Notes: generated by a model from the letters alone, not told the origin. DNA of 64,000 nucleotides from Kibdelosporangium philippinense (GCF_021390435.2 NZ_JAJVCN010000003.1:1679501-1743500); one strand, 5' to 3'; positions 1 to 7,512 are shown, numbered from the stretch's first letter. Numbers and translations are program-made.

Positions 1-80
1 AACGGCTCCCCTGGCCCAGCGGCGACAAAACCCGCCACCAGGGGAGCCCTTGCTTTTACGTTACTCCTTGGGTACGACAA
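1..80 (-). repeat. Hairpin/damage-promoter element, copy A
   Basis: On the minus strand TTGTCGTAC (80-72) and TAACGT (63-58) are separated by exactly 8 bases, the architecture of the actinobacterial RecA-independent DNA-damage promoter (TTGTCR-type box, N8, TANNNT). Immediately downstream lies a stem-loop: GGCTCCCCTGG at 4-14 pairs with CCAGGGGAGCC at 38-48, with a small inner stem. Read on the plus strand the hairpin is followed by CTTTTA, as in an intrinsic terminator. Copy A may continue beyond the window edge. Related copies lie at 147, 5791, 29235, 39714 and 63050. Promoter activity is inference. Confidence 0.6.
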
Positions 81-146
81 TTCCAGGTTTTCACTGAGGG
101 ACCGACATTCCGCCGACCTGCACCTGGGCATGCGCCATCGCAACAA

Positions 147-197
147 CAATTCCCCAGGGGGACCCCCGATTTTTACGTTACCGCAAGGGTACGACAG
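147..197 (-). repeat. Hairpin/damage-promoter element, copy E
   Basis: On the minus strand CTGTCGTAC (197-189), 8 bases, TAACGT (180-175), then a short G-run/C-run palindrome around 155-167. It has the same layout as copy A, which follows it 67 bases further along in the same orientation, so the two form a tandem pair. The neighbouring secreted-protein gene on the right ends at 362 on the same strand, so this motif lies downstream of it and does not drive it. Confidence 0.55.
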
Positions 198-361
198 TTC
201 CAGGTTTCCGCCGGTGGAACTGGCATTCCCGACTGTTCAGGCCAGCTACCCCGAGCTTGTACAGTCGGCGGATTCGGCTTGTGGTGGACGTGCCACCGGG
301 CCCGCCCGGCGGGATCTGCCGAGAAGCGACCGGCGATTGCCTAGCCCCTTCGCCCTTTCAG

Positions 362-811
362 CTATCCGGCGAAACCGCCGCCGGTCTCCGCGGCACCCTT
401 GGGCTTCACGGCCACCTGCTGCTTCGGCTTCCCTTCCGGCGCAACAACTTTCAGCGAAGCCTTGAGCACCGAGTCGTAGCACTTGTAGGTGATCGAGTAA
501 GTGCCCGGCTTGGCGTCCTTCTTCACCGTCGCAGCAACCTCATAGACACTGCTTTCCTTGGTCCGCAACGCACCCAGCTCAAGCACAGAAGCGCGAACCT
601 TCCCAAGATCACCCTTCTGACCAACGCAAAGCAGTGTCACAGTCACCTTCTGACCCGGCTTGACCACCCCCGGACGGACGGAGACCGAAGCGTCCCCGCC
701 GTCCGGATGCGGGACCGGCGGCGTTGGAGACGCCGCCGCAGCGAACGGTGCGGAAACGGTAACCGCAGCAACAGCAATGGCAGCAGCACTGAACAACCTA
801 CGCACAGACAT
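362..811 (-). CDS. Secreted protein of unknown function, sorting-like tail without anchor
   Basis: A 149-residue protein starting at the ATG at 811, which has AGGGGGAC at good ribosome-binding distance; an upstream in-frame ATG at 853 lacks this. Residues 1-27 form a signal peptide (MSVRR, hydrophobic core, A-A-A cleavage region). The mature part is a single beta-rich domain with one Cys pair (LLCVG and YKCYD). It ends PKGAAETGGGFAG. Related actinomycete surface proteins often have an A-x-T-G-like motif followed by a membrane anchor; here the stop comes directly after the glycine stretch, so no anchor is present. Family not recognised; function unknown. Confidence 0.7.
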   Translation of the reverse strand: MSVRRLFSAAAIAVAAVTVSAPFAAAASPTPPVPHPDGGDASVSVRPGVVKPGQKVTVTLLCVGQKGDLGKVRASVLELGALRTKESSVYEVAATVKKDAKPGTYSITYKCYDSVLKASLKVVAPEGKPKQQVAVKPKGAAETGGGFAG

Positions 812-914
812 ACTTGTCCCCCTAAGAACATCTGTTGGGCTGCACCAGCCCAACCCGTATCTCTAAAGTCGTGCGGGGAGCTGCGAGGTTGATCGCGTTA
901 CCAAGCTGAGATCA

Positions 915-1445
915 TCAAGCGATGCTGGCGGCAAAGCGGGCGTTCTGGGCCGCGCCGGTGACCGTGCTGCCGCGGCCGTCGATGAATCCGCCACGCGTGC
1001 ACCACAACGTCACCACGTAGCCGCCGGAAACGCGTCCGACGCCACGGCCTGAGCAGTCCTGCCCCTTTTCGCCGAGTAGCACGACCAACTCGCGTGCTTC
1101 GACTTGCGCGTCGGTCAGCGTGCTGCCGTAGCCATCGATGAAACCGCCTGACGAGCACCACAACGTGACCACACGGCCGCCAGTCGCGGCTGAAGTTCCC
1201 CTACCGCCGCAATCGATGCCGTAGTCGACGTAGATTTGGTACAGCAAAAGCGCTTCACGGTTCGCGTCGGTCAGCGTGCTGCCGTAGCCATCGACGAAAC
1301 CTGCGCCTGAACACCAAAGTGTGACCACGTAACCGCCGGATACTTGCCCCGACGATCTGGCGTCACAGCTCGCGGCCGAGGCGGTTGCGGCCGGTACGAC
1401 GATCATGCCAAGGACGAACAGGACCGCGGCCAGTGCTCGTTTCAT
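915..1445 (-). CDS. Secreted protein made of three 52-residue tandem repeats
   Basis: A 176-residue exported protein; the ATG at 1445 is preceded by GGGGAG and opens a clear signal peptide (MKRALAAVLF to about residue 25). The mature part is three tandem units at about 27-78, 79-130 and 131-176. Each begins with Cys, has a second Cys 18 residues later inside GGYVVTLWC, and carries a GGFIDGYGSTLTDA-like loop followed by a helix; the third lacks the last six residues. The regular Cys pair suggests one disulfide per repeat. I do not recognise the family. Each unit could be a small carbohydrate- or wall-binding module, but that is speculation. The gene follows the C39-like peptidase gene in the same direction. 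Confidence 0.75.
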   Translation of the reverse strand: MKRALAAVLFVLGMIVVPAATASAASCDARSSGQVSGGYVVTLWCSGAGFVDGYGSTLTDANREALLLYQIYVDYGIDCGGRGTSAATGGRVVTLWCSSGGFIDGYGSTLTDAQVEARELVVLLGEKGQDCSGRGVGRVSGGYVVTLWCTRGGFIDGRGSTVTGAAQNARFAASIA

Positions 1446-1519
1446 GGTGGCTCCCCTCATGTTTGACCGAGCACCGCACACTTTCCCAACACCGCGGGGA
1501 ACCGGCGACGGGACAAATA

Positions 1520-1543
1520 CCGCCGCCACAAAAAGGGCGGCGG
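1520..1543 (-). terminator. Hairpin between peptidase and repeat-protein genes
   Basis: CCGCCGCC (1520-1527) and GGCGGCGG (1536-1543) form an 8-bp stem with an A/T-rich loop, 53 bases beyond the stop of the peptidase gene. It plausibly limits read-through from that gene into the repeat-protein gene. The T-run lies in the loop and not after the stem, so this is not a textbook terminator. Confidence 0.4.
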
Positions 1544-1595
1544 CCCTCGTGAGCGAGCGAGGGGGGAGGCACCCGCTCAGGAGGACCGCCTGGCT

Positions 1596-2828
1596 CTATG
1601 GGGTGATGATGTACGCGATTCCGCCGGGACCGCCGGCAACCGAGCCGTCCGCACGGTAACGCTTGGTGCGCTGCCAGATGTTCTCGAACTGGGCGCGCTT
1701 GTAGATGTTACGGACGCGTTCGTTGCTTGACGAGGCGGGGTCGTTCGTGATGACGTCGCCGTCCTTCGTGAATCCGATGACGACCATGATGTGGCCGGCC
1801 GTGCCGTAACCCGCGCCGTCCAGCTCCGAAGCGAGGAACGACTGCGAAGTGATCACCGGGATGCCGCGCTTGATGTACTGCTCAAGCTCAGTGAGCGAGC
1901 GCAGTCGGGTCACGTGTGCCTTCAGGCCATACGTTGCGGCATAAGCGGTATTGAACGGCCAGTTGCCGGTCGCGTCGTAGTCGCTGTCGTAGGTGAACCG
2001 CGCCGCGTGATCCACACTGGGGTCCTCATAGGACGGATCGACCCATGCGAGGTCCTCTTTAGAGGGTCGCTTTCCCCAATATTCCACGACCATCTGGGTT
2101 GACGCTGGACTGCACCAAGCCTCACCGCCGCCGCCATACTCCGGATACTCTCCAATGTGGATGTTCTGGGAGTACGGCGGGACCTTCAGTTCCTTGCCCC
2201 ACGCGCCCGCCCCCGGGCTCGTCGGCACGCTGAACCGGTCGGGGACCGCGGAAGTCATCGCGCCAGCCATGGTCAGCATCGGCGATTCGCCACTGCCAAC
2301 AGCGCGGTACAACGTCACGCGTAGTTGATAAGCGCGCAGTGTGGATTTCGCAACGAAAGTATCGACGTCGATGTAGCCGTGCGTGTCCGATTGCCCCGGC
2401 AAGCTCGTCCGGCGGATGTCGGTGTCAGGCAACGCCCAGCGGCCCATGCCGTACCACATCGTTTCGACGCCTGACGCCGTCCGACCGCGCATCTCGACGC
2501 TCAGCCAAGTGCCCTTGGGCGTGCTGGCATTCCATGAGGGCACGAGCTGTGTCGCGTCGAAACCATGACTGTAGAACGGTGACGTCCAGGTGCCGTACTC
2601 GTACGTCTTCGTGCCCATGCCCGGCTCGGTGTGCTCGATCGTGCCCGCCGGACGGCCGATACGCAGGCCGCGCAGGGTGGGAACCAGACCGTCGCGCTTG
2701 CCCGCGTAGAAGAAGTCGTATTTCTGCCAAGAGTGGAAGTTCACCGGTGTCTTGAGTTGGGCGGCCGCCGCGGGGAGAACGGGTATTGCCAGCAGGGTCG
2801 CGATGGTCAGCAGGGCTAATCGGGTCAT
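1596..2828 (-). CDS. Secreted C39-family (papain-like) cysteine peptidase
   Basis: A 410-residue exported protein. The ATG at 2828 has GGGAG upstream and starts a signal peptide (about residues 1-22, cleaved near AAAA). Residues ~25-205 form an N-terminal beta-rich region. The C-terminal ~190 residues match the C39_2 peptidase fold: the Cys nucleophile lies in GGEAWCSPAST, the His in TAGHIMVVIGF and the third catalytic residue in VITNDPAS. The domain is secreted alone, without an ABC transporter, so it is not a bacteriocin leader-processing exporter. It more likely processes extracellular or wall proteins. Substrate unknown. Confidence 0.8.
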   Translation of the reverse strand: MTRLALLTIATLLAIPVLPAAAAQLKTPVNFHSWQKYDFFYAGKRDGLVPTLRGLRIGRPAGTIEHTEPGMGTKTYEYGTWTSPFYSHGFDATQLVPSWNASTPKGTWLSVEMRGRTASGVETMWYGMGRWALPDTDIRRTSLPGQSDTHGYIDVDTFVAKSTLRAYQLRVTLYRAVGSGESPMLTMAGAMTSAVPDRFSVPTSPGAGAWGKELKVPPYSQNIHIGEYPEYGGGGEAWCSPASTQMVVEYWGKRPSKEDLAWVDPSYEDPSVDHAARFTYDSDYDATGNWPFNTAYAATYGLKAHVTRLRSLTELEQYIKRGIPVITSQSFLASELDGAGYGTAGHIMVVIGFTKDGDVITNDPASSSNERVRNIYKRAQFENIWQRTKRYRADGSVAGGPGGIAYIITP

Positions 2829-2893
2829 GGTTACGTCTCCCTCGACTACGTGGGAGATATTTTCACCATTGTCACAGATCCTGTAAACCGCTG

Positions 2894-3472
2894 TCAGGGT
2901 GGATCCCGGTCCAGCTCCTCCATGAAGTCCTTCCAGAACTTCTCCACCGTACGTTCGTAGCGCATCCCCAGCTCAAGGGTCTTGAGCTGCCACCGGTCGG
3001 CCAGTGACTCGATTTCGGCGCGCTGCCGCAGGTAGCCGTCAGCGCGGTCACGATGGGACTCGTATCGGTCCCTGGCGAGCTTGCGGATGTCATCAGGGCG
3101 CGCACCGGTGCCGAAGAACAGTTTGAGCAGACCGGTGTCCCTGACCTCGGTCTGTTCGAGGGTCGGCTCGGCCAGCCACTCGGCCAGCGCCTGACGGCCT
3201 TCCTCGGTGATCGCGTACGTACGTTTGCGCCTGCCGCCCTCCTCAGTGGTCTGCGTGACGAGCCCGGCCGCGACCAACCGGGCAGGCTCGTCGTACAACT
3301 GTGAGTGAGCGAACGCCCAGAAGTTGCCAACCGATCGGCCTACCCGCTGCTTGAGCTCGTAACTCGTGGCCGGACCGTACGTAAGCATGCCCAAGACCAC
3401 ATACGAGGTCGCGTTGAGCTTGCGCGACCGGCCAGCCGGCGGCTCGACAGGTTCGGCGGGCAGCGGAGTCAC
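2894..3472 (-). CDS. PadR-family transcriptional regulator
   Basis: A 192-residue regulator. Residues ~22-100 carry the winged-helix PadR domain (YVVLGMLTYGPATSYELKQRV, then a basic wing RRKRTYAITEEG). The C-terminal half is the helical dimerisation domain of the Vir_act_alpha_C type. PadR proteins usually repress a nearby transporter or detoxification gene; here no such gene is adjacent, the neighbours being a phosphoesterase and a peptidase. The assigned GTG at 3472 lies inside a perfect Shine-Dalgarno string (AGGAGGTGA, 3477-3469), so translation may really begin at the in-frame CTG at 3463, five bases after it. Confidence 0.85.
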   Translation of the reverse strand: MTPLPAEPVEPPAGRSRKLNATSYVVLGMLTYGPATSYELKQRVGRSVGNFWAFAHSQLYDEPARLVAAGLVTQTTEEGGRRKRTYAITEEGRQALAEWLAEPTLEQTEVRDTGLLKLFFGTGARPDDIRKLARDRYESHRDRADGYLRQRAEIESLADRWQLKTLELGMRYERTVEKFWKDFMEELDRDPP

Positions 3473-3560
3473 CTCCTGGGAAGCGTCGCTTTGACGATAG
3501 CGATCACTCAGCAGTTGTGTGCTCCCCTTATGCCAACACAGTCGAGCCGACGGCGCCCGC

Positions 3561-5270
3561 TCAGAACGGCTTGGCCAACACCAGCTCGGTGTTGTGATCG
3601 ACAGCCGACCCCATCAGCCCAGGGTCGGCGTGCAGGTCGTTGAGCGAGATCTGCCGGTACAACGACGCCAGACCAGCCGTCGAGCCGTCGCCGTACTCGG
3701 CCTCGTACGGGCTGTCGGACTCGATGAGCGTGGTGAACAGTGACAGCGTTCCGTCACCGTTGTCGGTCAGCTCGATGATCCTGGCGTGCTGCGGATAGTC
3801 GATGTGCGACGCGGTGTTGATTTCCCAGAACCCCTGCTCGGGCGTGGCGCCACGGTGTGCGGTGATCCGGTTGCGGTGCGAGTGCCCGTTCACCCACGCC
3901 ACCACATTGGGGAACCGGTTGAGCAACCCGACCAACGCGGCACCGTCACGCCGCGGCTCAAGCAAGTTCGTCGGGTCCGGCAGCAGGTTGTCCATCGATG
4001 TGCTCGTGTGATGACTGAACAGTACGAACAATGTATCCCCGGCACTCGTACGAACGAGGTTGCCCTTGGTGTCGTAGTAACGCGAGCTGCCTGACTTGAG
4101 CGTGCGCTCGATCCATTTGAACTGTCCGTCACCCAACGAACCGTCGGCGAGTCCCGCACGGTTCGTGGTGTCCATACCGATGCCGACGACACCTGGCGCG
4201 ATTTGGAACGTGTAGTAGAGGTCACGGCCGCTGGCGTTGGCCGGGCCGAATCCGTGGCCAACCGGACCAGGACCGGCGTTACGCGGATCGCGATGCGCGG
4301 CGACGTACTCCTTCGGCGTGAACGGCCTGCGACGCGAATCCGGCGTGACCCGACGGATCGGCCCGCGGAAGTTGAGCAGCAACTCAACGGCCTTGAGCGG
4401 CGAGCCCTGCATCGCTTGGGCGAGTTTGGCCGCGTCGGATTCCGAGGAGAAGCCCTCGATCTTGACGGAACCGGTGTAGATGGCGTCGATCAGCGGGACG
4501 CCGCTGGGAAACGTGCCTTGCACGCTGTCGTCGTGATTGCCGAAAACGCTGTACCACGGCCGGTTCAAGCCGGGACTGGTGAACGGTTTGATCGCGTTGG
4601 CAAGCAGTTCCGGCATCAGCGGGAACGCTTTGTCCTTGTACATGTCCGAAACACTGTCCCCGGGATTCCAGTACAGCTTCGCGCGCGAGTTCTGCACGCC
4701 TTCGAACCGCGCGGGATCGCCGGTGTTCGGGGTGATCGTGCCGCCGTTGAGGATGGTCAGAAACCATTCGAGCTCGACGGTCTCATGGTTGTCGGTGTTG
4801 TCACCCGTGTTCAACACGAAGTCGAAGGGGCGCCCGGTGTACGGCCCTTTGATGGCGTTCACGCGTCTGACGAGCGCGGCGGCGCCCTGCGTGCCCAACG
4901 TCTCTTGTGGACGATGCGCCGACCCGATGAACGGATGCACGAACTCGACCCGCGCCGGGCTTTGCGCGTCGATCACGTGCAAATCGGTGAATTGCACGAA
5001 CGACGTGAGCGCCGTGCGGCGATCATCGCGCCCGCTTTGCGGCGCGACGAGGTCAGCGCCGACGACGAGCGGCCAGCCCGGTCCGGCGGTGAGTCGGCGA
5101 AACCCGGTGCCCACGGGGGTGCCGACGGTCTCGAGTGTTGTTCCGGCTGGGGCGATCGCGCGCTTGGTGGTTTCGCGCAACGCCCGGTCCAGCGCCTGCG
5201 CCGGTGTGGCGGCGAGCAGACCCAACGCACCTGTGGCAGTCAGCAGCCGACGACGGCTTAGGTTGGCCAT
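3561..5270 (-). CDS. Tat-exported calcineurin-like metallophosphoesterase (PPA1498/TIGR03767-like)
   Basis: A 569-residue exported enzyme. I chose the ATG at 5270 because MANLSRRRLLTATGALG is a classic twin-arginine signal; an in-frame ATG at 5327 would bury it. Metal-binding motifs of the calcineurin-like phosphoesterase fold appear in order: FTDLHVID, NTGDNTDNHE, VFGNHDDS, LFSHHTST and NGHSHRNR. Length and motif order fit the actinobacterial TIGR03767 type. Such proteins fold in the cytoplasm with their metals before export. The natural substrate is not known; phosphate scavenging from organic esters is a reasonable inference. The gene ends 89 bases from the PadR start and both read leftwards. 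Confidence 0.85.
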   Translation of the reverse strand: MANLSRRRLLTATGALGLLAATPAQALDRALRETTKRAIAPAGTTLETVGTPVGTGFRRLTAGPGWPLVVGADLVAPQSGRDDRRTALTSFVQFTDLHVIDAQSPARVEFVHPFIGSAHRPQETLGTQGAAALVRRVNAIKGPYTGRPFDFVLNTGDNTDNHETVELEWFLTILNGGTITPNTGDPARFEGVQNSRAKLYWNPGDSVSDMYKDKAFPLMPELLANAIKPFTSPGLNRPWYSVFGNHDDSVQGTFPSGVPLIDAIYTGSVKIEGFSSESDAAKLAQAMQGSPLKAVELLLNFRGPIRRVTPDSRRRPFTPKEYVAAHRDPRNAGPGPVGHGFGPANASGRDLYYTFQIAPGVVGIGMDTTNRAGLADGSLGDGQFKWIERTLKSGSSRYYDTKGNLVRTSAGDTLFVLFSHHTSTSMDNLLPDPTNLLEPRRDGAALVGLLNRFPNVVAWVNGHSHRNRITAHRGATPEQGFWEINTASHIDYPQHARIIELTDNGDGTLSLFTTLIESDSPYEAEYGDGSTAGLASLYRQISLNDLHADPGLMGSAVDHNTELVLAKPF

Positions 5271-5545
5271 GCCGCGATCCTGCCGGAGAACGTGAAGGAA
5301 AGTCACTACTCCGAAGGTTGGGATCACAGCGAAGATCTACTGTGGACCTGACCACAAACTTGAGCTCCGACAGGGCAAAGTGCTCAAGTTTGACTCTGCC
5401 CGACGGCTGCGGTGGCTCTGTCCCCGACACTGTTCTGGCCCAGTGCTGGCCCAGTTCTGACTCTCTGGCGCGGCCTGCGGCCCCGATTTCTAGTCTAGTC
5501 GAGGCGTCTGACAAAACTGGGAACGAACGTTGTCCGGAGGCTGGG

Positions 5546-5572
5546 TTATCCACAGATGGACAGTTGTCCACA
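5546..5572 (+). promoter_or_regulatory. Two DnaA-box matches
   Basis: TTATCCACA at 5546-5554 and TTGTCCACA at 5564-5572 are in direct orientation, 18 bases apart. The first equals the E. coli consensus and the second the form preferred in Streptomyces. No dnaA, dnaN or parAB genes are nearby, so this is not oriC; a DnaA-titration or regulatory site is possible. A third match (inverted) occurs at 39684-39692. Confidence 0.5.
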
Positions 5573-5790
5573 TGGGAACGAGATGCTTCTTGCGCCACGA
5601 CACGCCGGATTCAGCTTTCCGACGCTCCGCGGCCACAAGGATTCGGTTGGCCCCAAAGATGAACAGTCTCCGTGGAGACCTTGGAGCCACTCTGTCCGCT
5701 CCACACCAATTCGCGCCACACCCGGCGGCCGCATCGCAGCAGTAACCACAGCAGCCGGGTTTAGCCTTGCCCTCGGGAACGACACCAAAA

Positions 5791-5850
5791 GTGTCAGACC
5801 CCTGCGATAGCATTAAATCAAGGGCGCCCCTGGTGGCGGGATTTGTCGCT
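5791..5850 (+). repeat. Hairpin/damage-promoter element, copy C
   Basis: GTGTCAGAC (5791-5799), 8 bases, TAGCAT (5808-5813), then the GGGCGCCC palindrome at 5822-5829 and a GGTGGCGGGATTTGTCG segment shared with copies A and B in the opposite orientation. Plus-strand transcription from it would enter gene-free DNA, so it does not serve a neighbouring gene. Confidence 0.55.
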
Positions 5851-5962
5851 AGTCGCCTGAGGAGTTGGCGCTTGTCGACTGCCGGTTACCGCAGCCGAGT
5901 GGCAGATCTGGGCCCGTGCTGGTGATGGGGCGTTGCGAGGGGAAGATTAGGTGCGTTGGATT

Positions 5963-5993
5963 GGATGCCGTGAAGGTGACCTTCACGGCATCC
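5963..5993. repeat. Perfect palindrome with 14-bp arms
   Basis: GGATGCCGTGAAGG (5963-5976) and CCTTCACGGCATCC (5980-5993) are exact reverse complements around a TGA loop. There is no T-run on either side and no gene end within 200 bases, so it does not look like a terminator. It resembles dispersed intergenic palindromes of actinomycetes, but only one copy is in this window. Confidence 0.6.
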
Positions 5994-6159
5994 GGTCCTG
6001 TTACAGGTGGGGCAGACGGGGCCGAGTTTGACTACCGGGCCAATCAAAGGTCCACAATGGACCATCAGACACCCTGTACCCTTGCTGGCTGGGGCCAAAG
6101 CCGCACGGACCCACCCATGCGGGAACAGGTTCCGGAGGGCCGCGCGGATCACCCTGGGC

Positions 6160-6213
6160 TCAGCTTCGAACGGTTGCGCGGATCGCTTCGGCGAGCGGAA
6201 TCGCCCGGCAGCC
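6160..6213 (-). pseudogene. Remnant duplicate of the 3' end of the adjacent QorB-like gene
   Basis: Read on the minus strand these 54 bases encode GCRAIPLAEAIRATVRS and a stop. The last 17 codons of the intact gene next to it encode GRPTTPLADTIRAALGS and a stop. The two 54-base blocks match at 40 positions, with several differences in third codon positions, and lie 56 bases apart. The simplest reading is that a diverged tandem paralogue was deleted except for its tail. A weaker echo (ATCCGCGCGGCC) lies at 6138-6149. Confidence 0.6.
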
Positions 6214-6215
6214 AG

Positions 6216-7037
6216 TCAGCTTCCCAAGGCTGCGCGGATCGTGTCAGCGAGTGGCGTTGTCGGGCGGCCGATCAGCTTTTCCAGGTCAGGACGGACTTCT
6301 CCGAGCGCACCCTCGCCATTGGCGATGCGCACGTAAATGTCCGTGAACATCTCGGCGGCTTCTCTGGGCAGTCCACTCGCGACATAACCGGCGCGCAGCT
6401 CTTCCGCCGGAATACTCTTGTGCACGAAAGGCTTTCCGGAGATCGAAGCGACCTCGGCCGCGAACATGTCGAACGTCCAAGCAGTTGACCCGGTGAGCTC
6501 GTAAACCGCGTTCTCATGCCCGGCGGAGCTGGCGACAATCGCCGCAGCCAGAGCGTAGTCATCCCGCGCGGCCGAAGCGACCAAGCCGGAACCTGTTGAA
6601 GTCAAGAAGGTCCCGTCGGTGTGTGCGAGCTGTGCGGTGTAGTTCTCGTGGTACATGTTGTTGCGCAGGAACGTAAACGTCAGCCCCGCGGCGCGGATCG
6701 CTTCCTCCGTCGCCTTGTGGTCGGCAGCGAGGCCCAAAGGTGACGTCGTCGCCTCGGTCACACTCGTGTAGATGATGTGCGAAACCCCCGCGCGCTGGGC
6801 GGCGGTCACTGCGTTGCGGTGCAGCGCCTGACGGTCGCCACTGGGGACCGAGATCAGGATCAGCTTGGTCACTCCCGCGAACGCCTGCTCCAGCCCCGCT
6901 GGGTTGGTGTAGTCGACGTGTCGGCCGCCCTCAGCCGGGGTGCGGGAGCCTTCGATGAAGGTGGCACCACGGGCCGTCAGGTGGTTCTTGATCAATGTGC
7001 CTAGTTGGCCGTTCGCTCCGGTCAGCAGAAGTGTCAT
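6216..7037 (-). CDS. NAD(P)H-binding SDR-type quinone oxidoreductase (QorB/NmrA-like)
   Basis: A 273-residue soluble reductase. The N-terminus MTLLLTGANGQLG is the Rossmann dinucleotide loop of atypical SDRs; IIYTSVTEAT and the LRNNMYHENY segment match QorB-type NAD(P)H:quinone reductases and NmrA-like sensors. It probably reduces quinones or azo-type electrophiles with NADPH. The gene is divergent from an HxlR-family regulator (start at 7141), and the 103-base gap holds symmetric GTAAGTAC/GTACTTAC sites, the usual layout of an HxlR-controlled redox or electrophile response. A diverged copy of its 3' end follows the stop. Confidence 0.85.
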   Translation of the reverse strand: MTLLLTGANGQLGTLIKNHLTARGATFIEGSRTPAEGGRHVDYTNPAGLEQAFAGVTKLILISVPSGDRQALHRNAVTAAQRAGVSHIIYTSVTEATTSPLGLAADHKATEEAIRAAGLTFTFLRNNMYHENYTAQLAHTDGTFLTSTGSGLVASAARDDYALAAAIVASSAGHENAVYELTGSTAWTFDMFAAEVASISGKPFVHKSIPAEELRAGYVASGLPREAAEMFTDIYVRIANGEGALGEVRPDLEKLIGRPTTPLADTIRAALGS

Positions 7038-7066
7038 GCCGCTAACCCTAGGAGCGTTACTAACTC

Positions 7067-7100
7067 AAAGTAAGTACCCACTTTAACGTGCTGTACTTAC
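7067..7100. promoter_or_regulatory. Likely HxlR operator
   Basis: GTAAGTAC (7070-7077) and GTACTTAC (7093-7100) are exact reverse complements, 23 bases centre to centre, about two helical turns. A second, nested inverted pair AAAGT/ACTTT lies at 7067-7071 and 7080-7084. The sites sit in the divergent promoter region between the reductase and HxlR genes, so one regulator could control both directions. Confidence 0.65.
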
Positions 7101-7140
7101 CTCTAGGGAAGAATCCTGGACACGGGCATATACTGCGCAC

Positions 7141-7512
7141 ATGGAAAGTGCCCTGGTTGACGTATTCGACATGAAGTGTCCGTCGCGGGCCGTGATGGAA
7201 CATCTGTCCAGCCGGTGGGGCGTGCTCATCCAGATCATGCTTCTGCGCGAGGGCACGATGCGGTTCAGCGAGCTTCGCCGCGCCATCGGCGGCGTCAGCG
7301 AGAAGATGCTTGCCCAAACTCTGCAGGCCCTTGAGCGTGACGGGATCGTCCGCCGGGTTGTGCATCCGGTTATCCCGCCGCACGTCGACTACAGCCTCAC
7401 CGATCTTGGTACGGACGCTGCCACGGTCGTCACCGCCCTGTTCGATCTGATCGCTGGCCGGTGGGATGAGTTCGAACGGGCTCAGGTCGCCTACGACGAG
7501 CGCAAAAAGTGA
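7141..7512 (+). CDS. HxlR-family transcriptional regulator
   Basis: A 123-residue winged-helix regulator with the HxlR signature: CPSRAVMEHLSSRWGVLI at the N-terminus, MRFSELRRAIGGVSEKMLAQTLQALERDGIV as the recognition region and a short C-terminal dimerisation helix. A single Cys near position 13 could act as a redox or electrophile sensor, as known for the HypR/QorR/YodB branch. It is divergent from the QorB-like reductase and overlaps the next gene by four bases (GTGA), so it probably controls both and its own expression. Confidence 0.88.
   Translation: MESALVDVFDMKCPSRAVMEHLSSRWGVLIQIMLLREGTMRFSELRRAIGGVSEKMLAQTLQALERDGIVRRVVHPVIPPHVDYSLTDLGTDAATVVTALFDLIAGRWDEFERAQVAYDERKK

Larger units (their letters stand above)
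5271..6159. other. Gene-free stretch with DnaA boxes, element C and palindromes
   Basis: About 890 bases with no convincing gene on either strand; the open frames here lack family resemblance and coding-like third positions. It holds two DnaA-box matches (5546-5572), a copy of the hairpin/damage-promoter element (5791-5850), a 14-bp-arm palindrome (5963-5993), and next to the reductase gene a remnant of that gene's 3' end (6160-6213). A small palindrome GGTCCA/TGGACC lies at 6048-6062. Confidence 0.6.

Noticed and set aside
246-482. Alternative frame that might restore a membrane anchor to the first secreted protein
   Set aside because: The translated sequence is Arg-rich with no hydrophobic stretch, so a frameshifted anchor is not supported.
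5546-5572. Chromosomal origin of replication
   Set aside because: Only two DnaA boxes are present and dnaA, dnaN, gyrB or parAB are absent.
5865-6488. 207-residue open frame on the plus strand
   Set aside because: It runs over the palindromes and antisense to the reductase gene, has no recognisable family and no ribosome-binding site.
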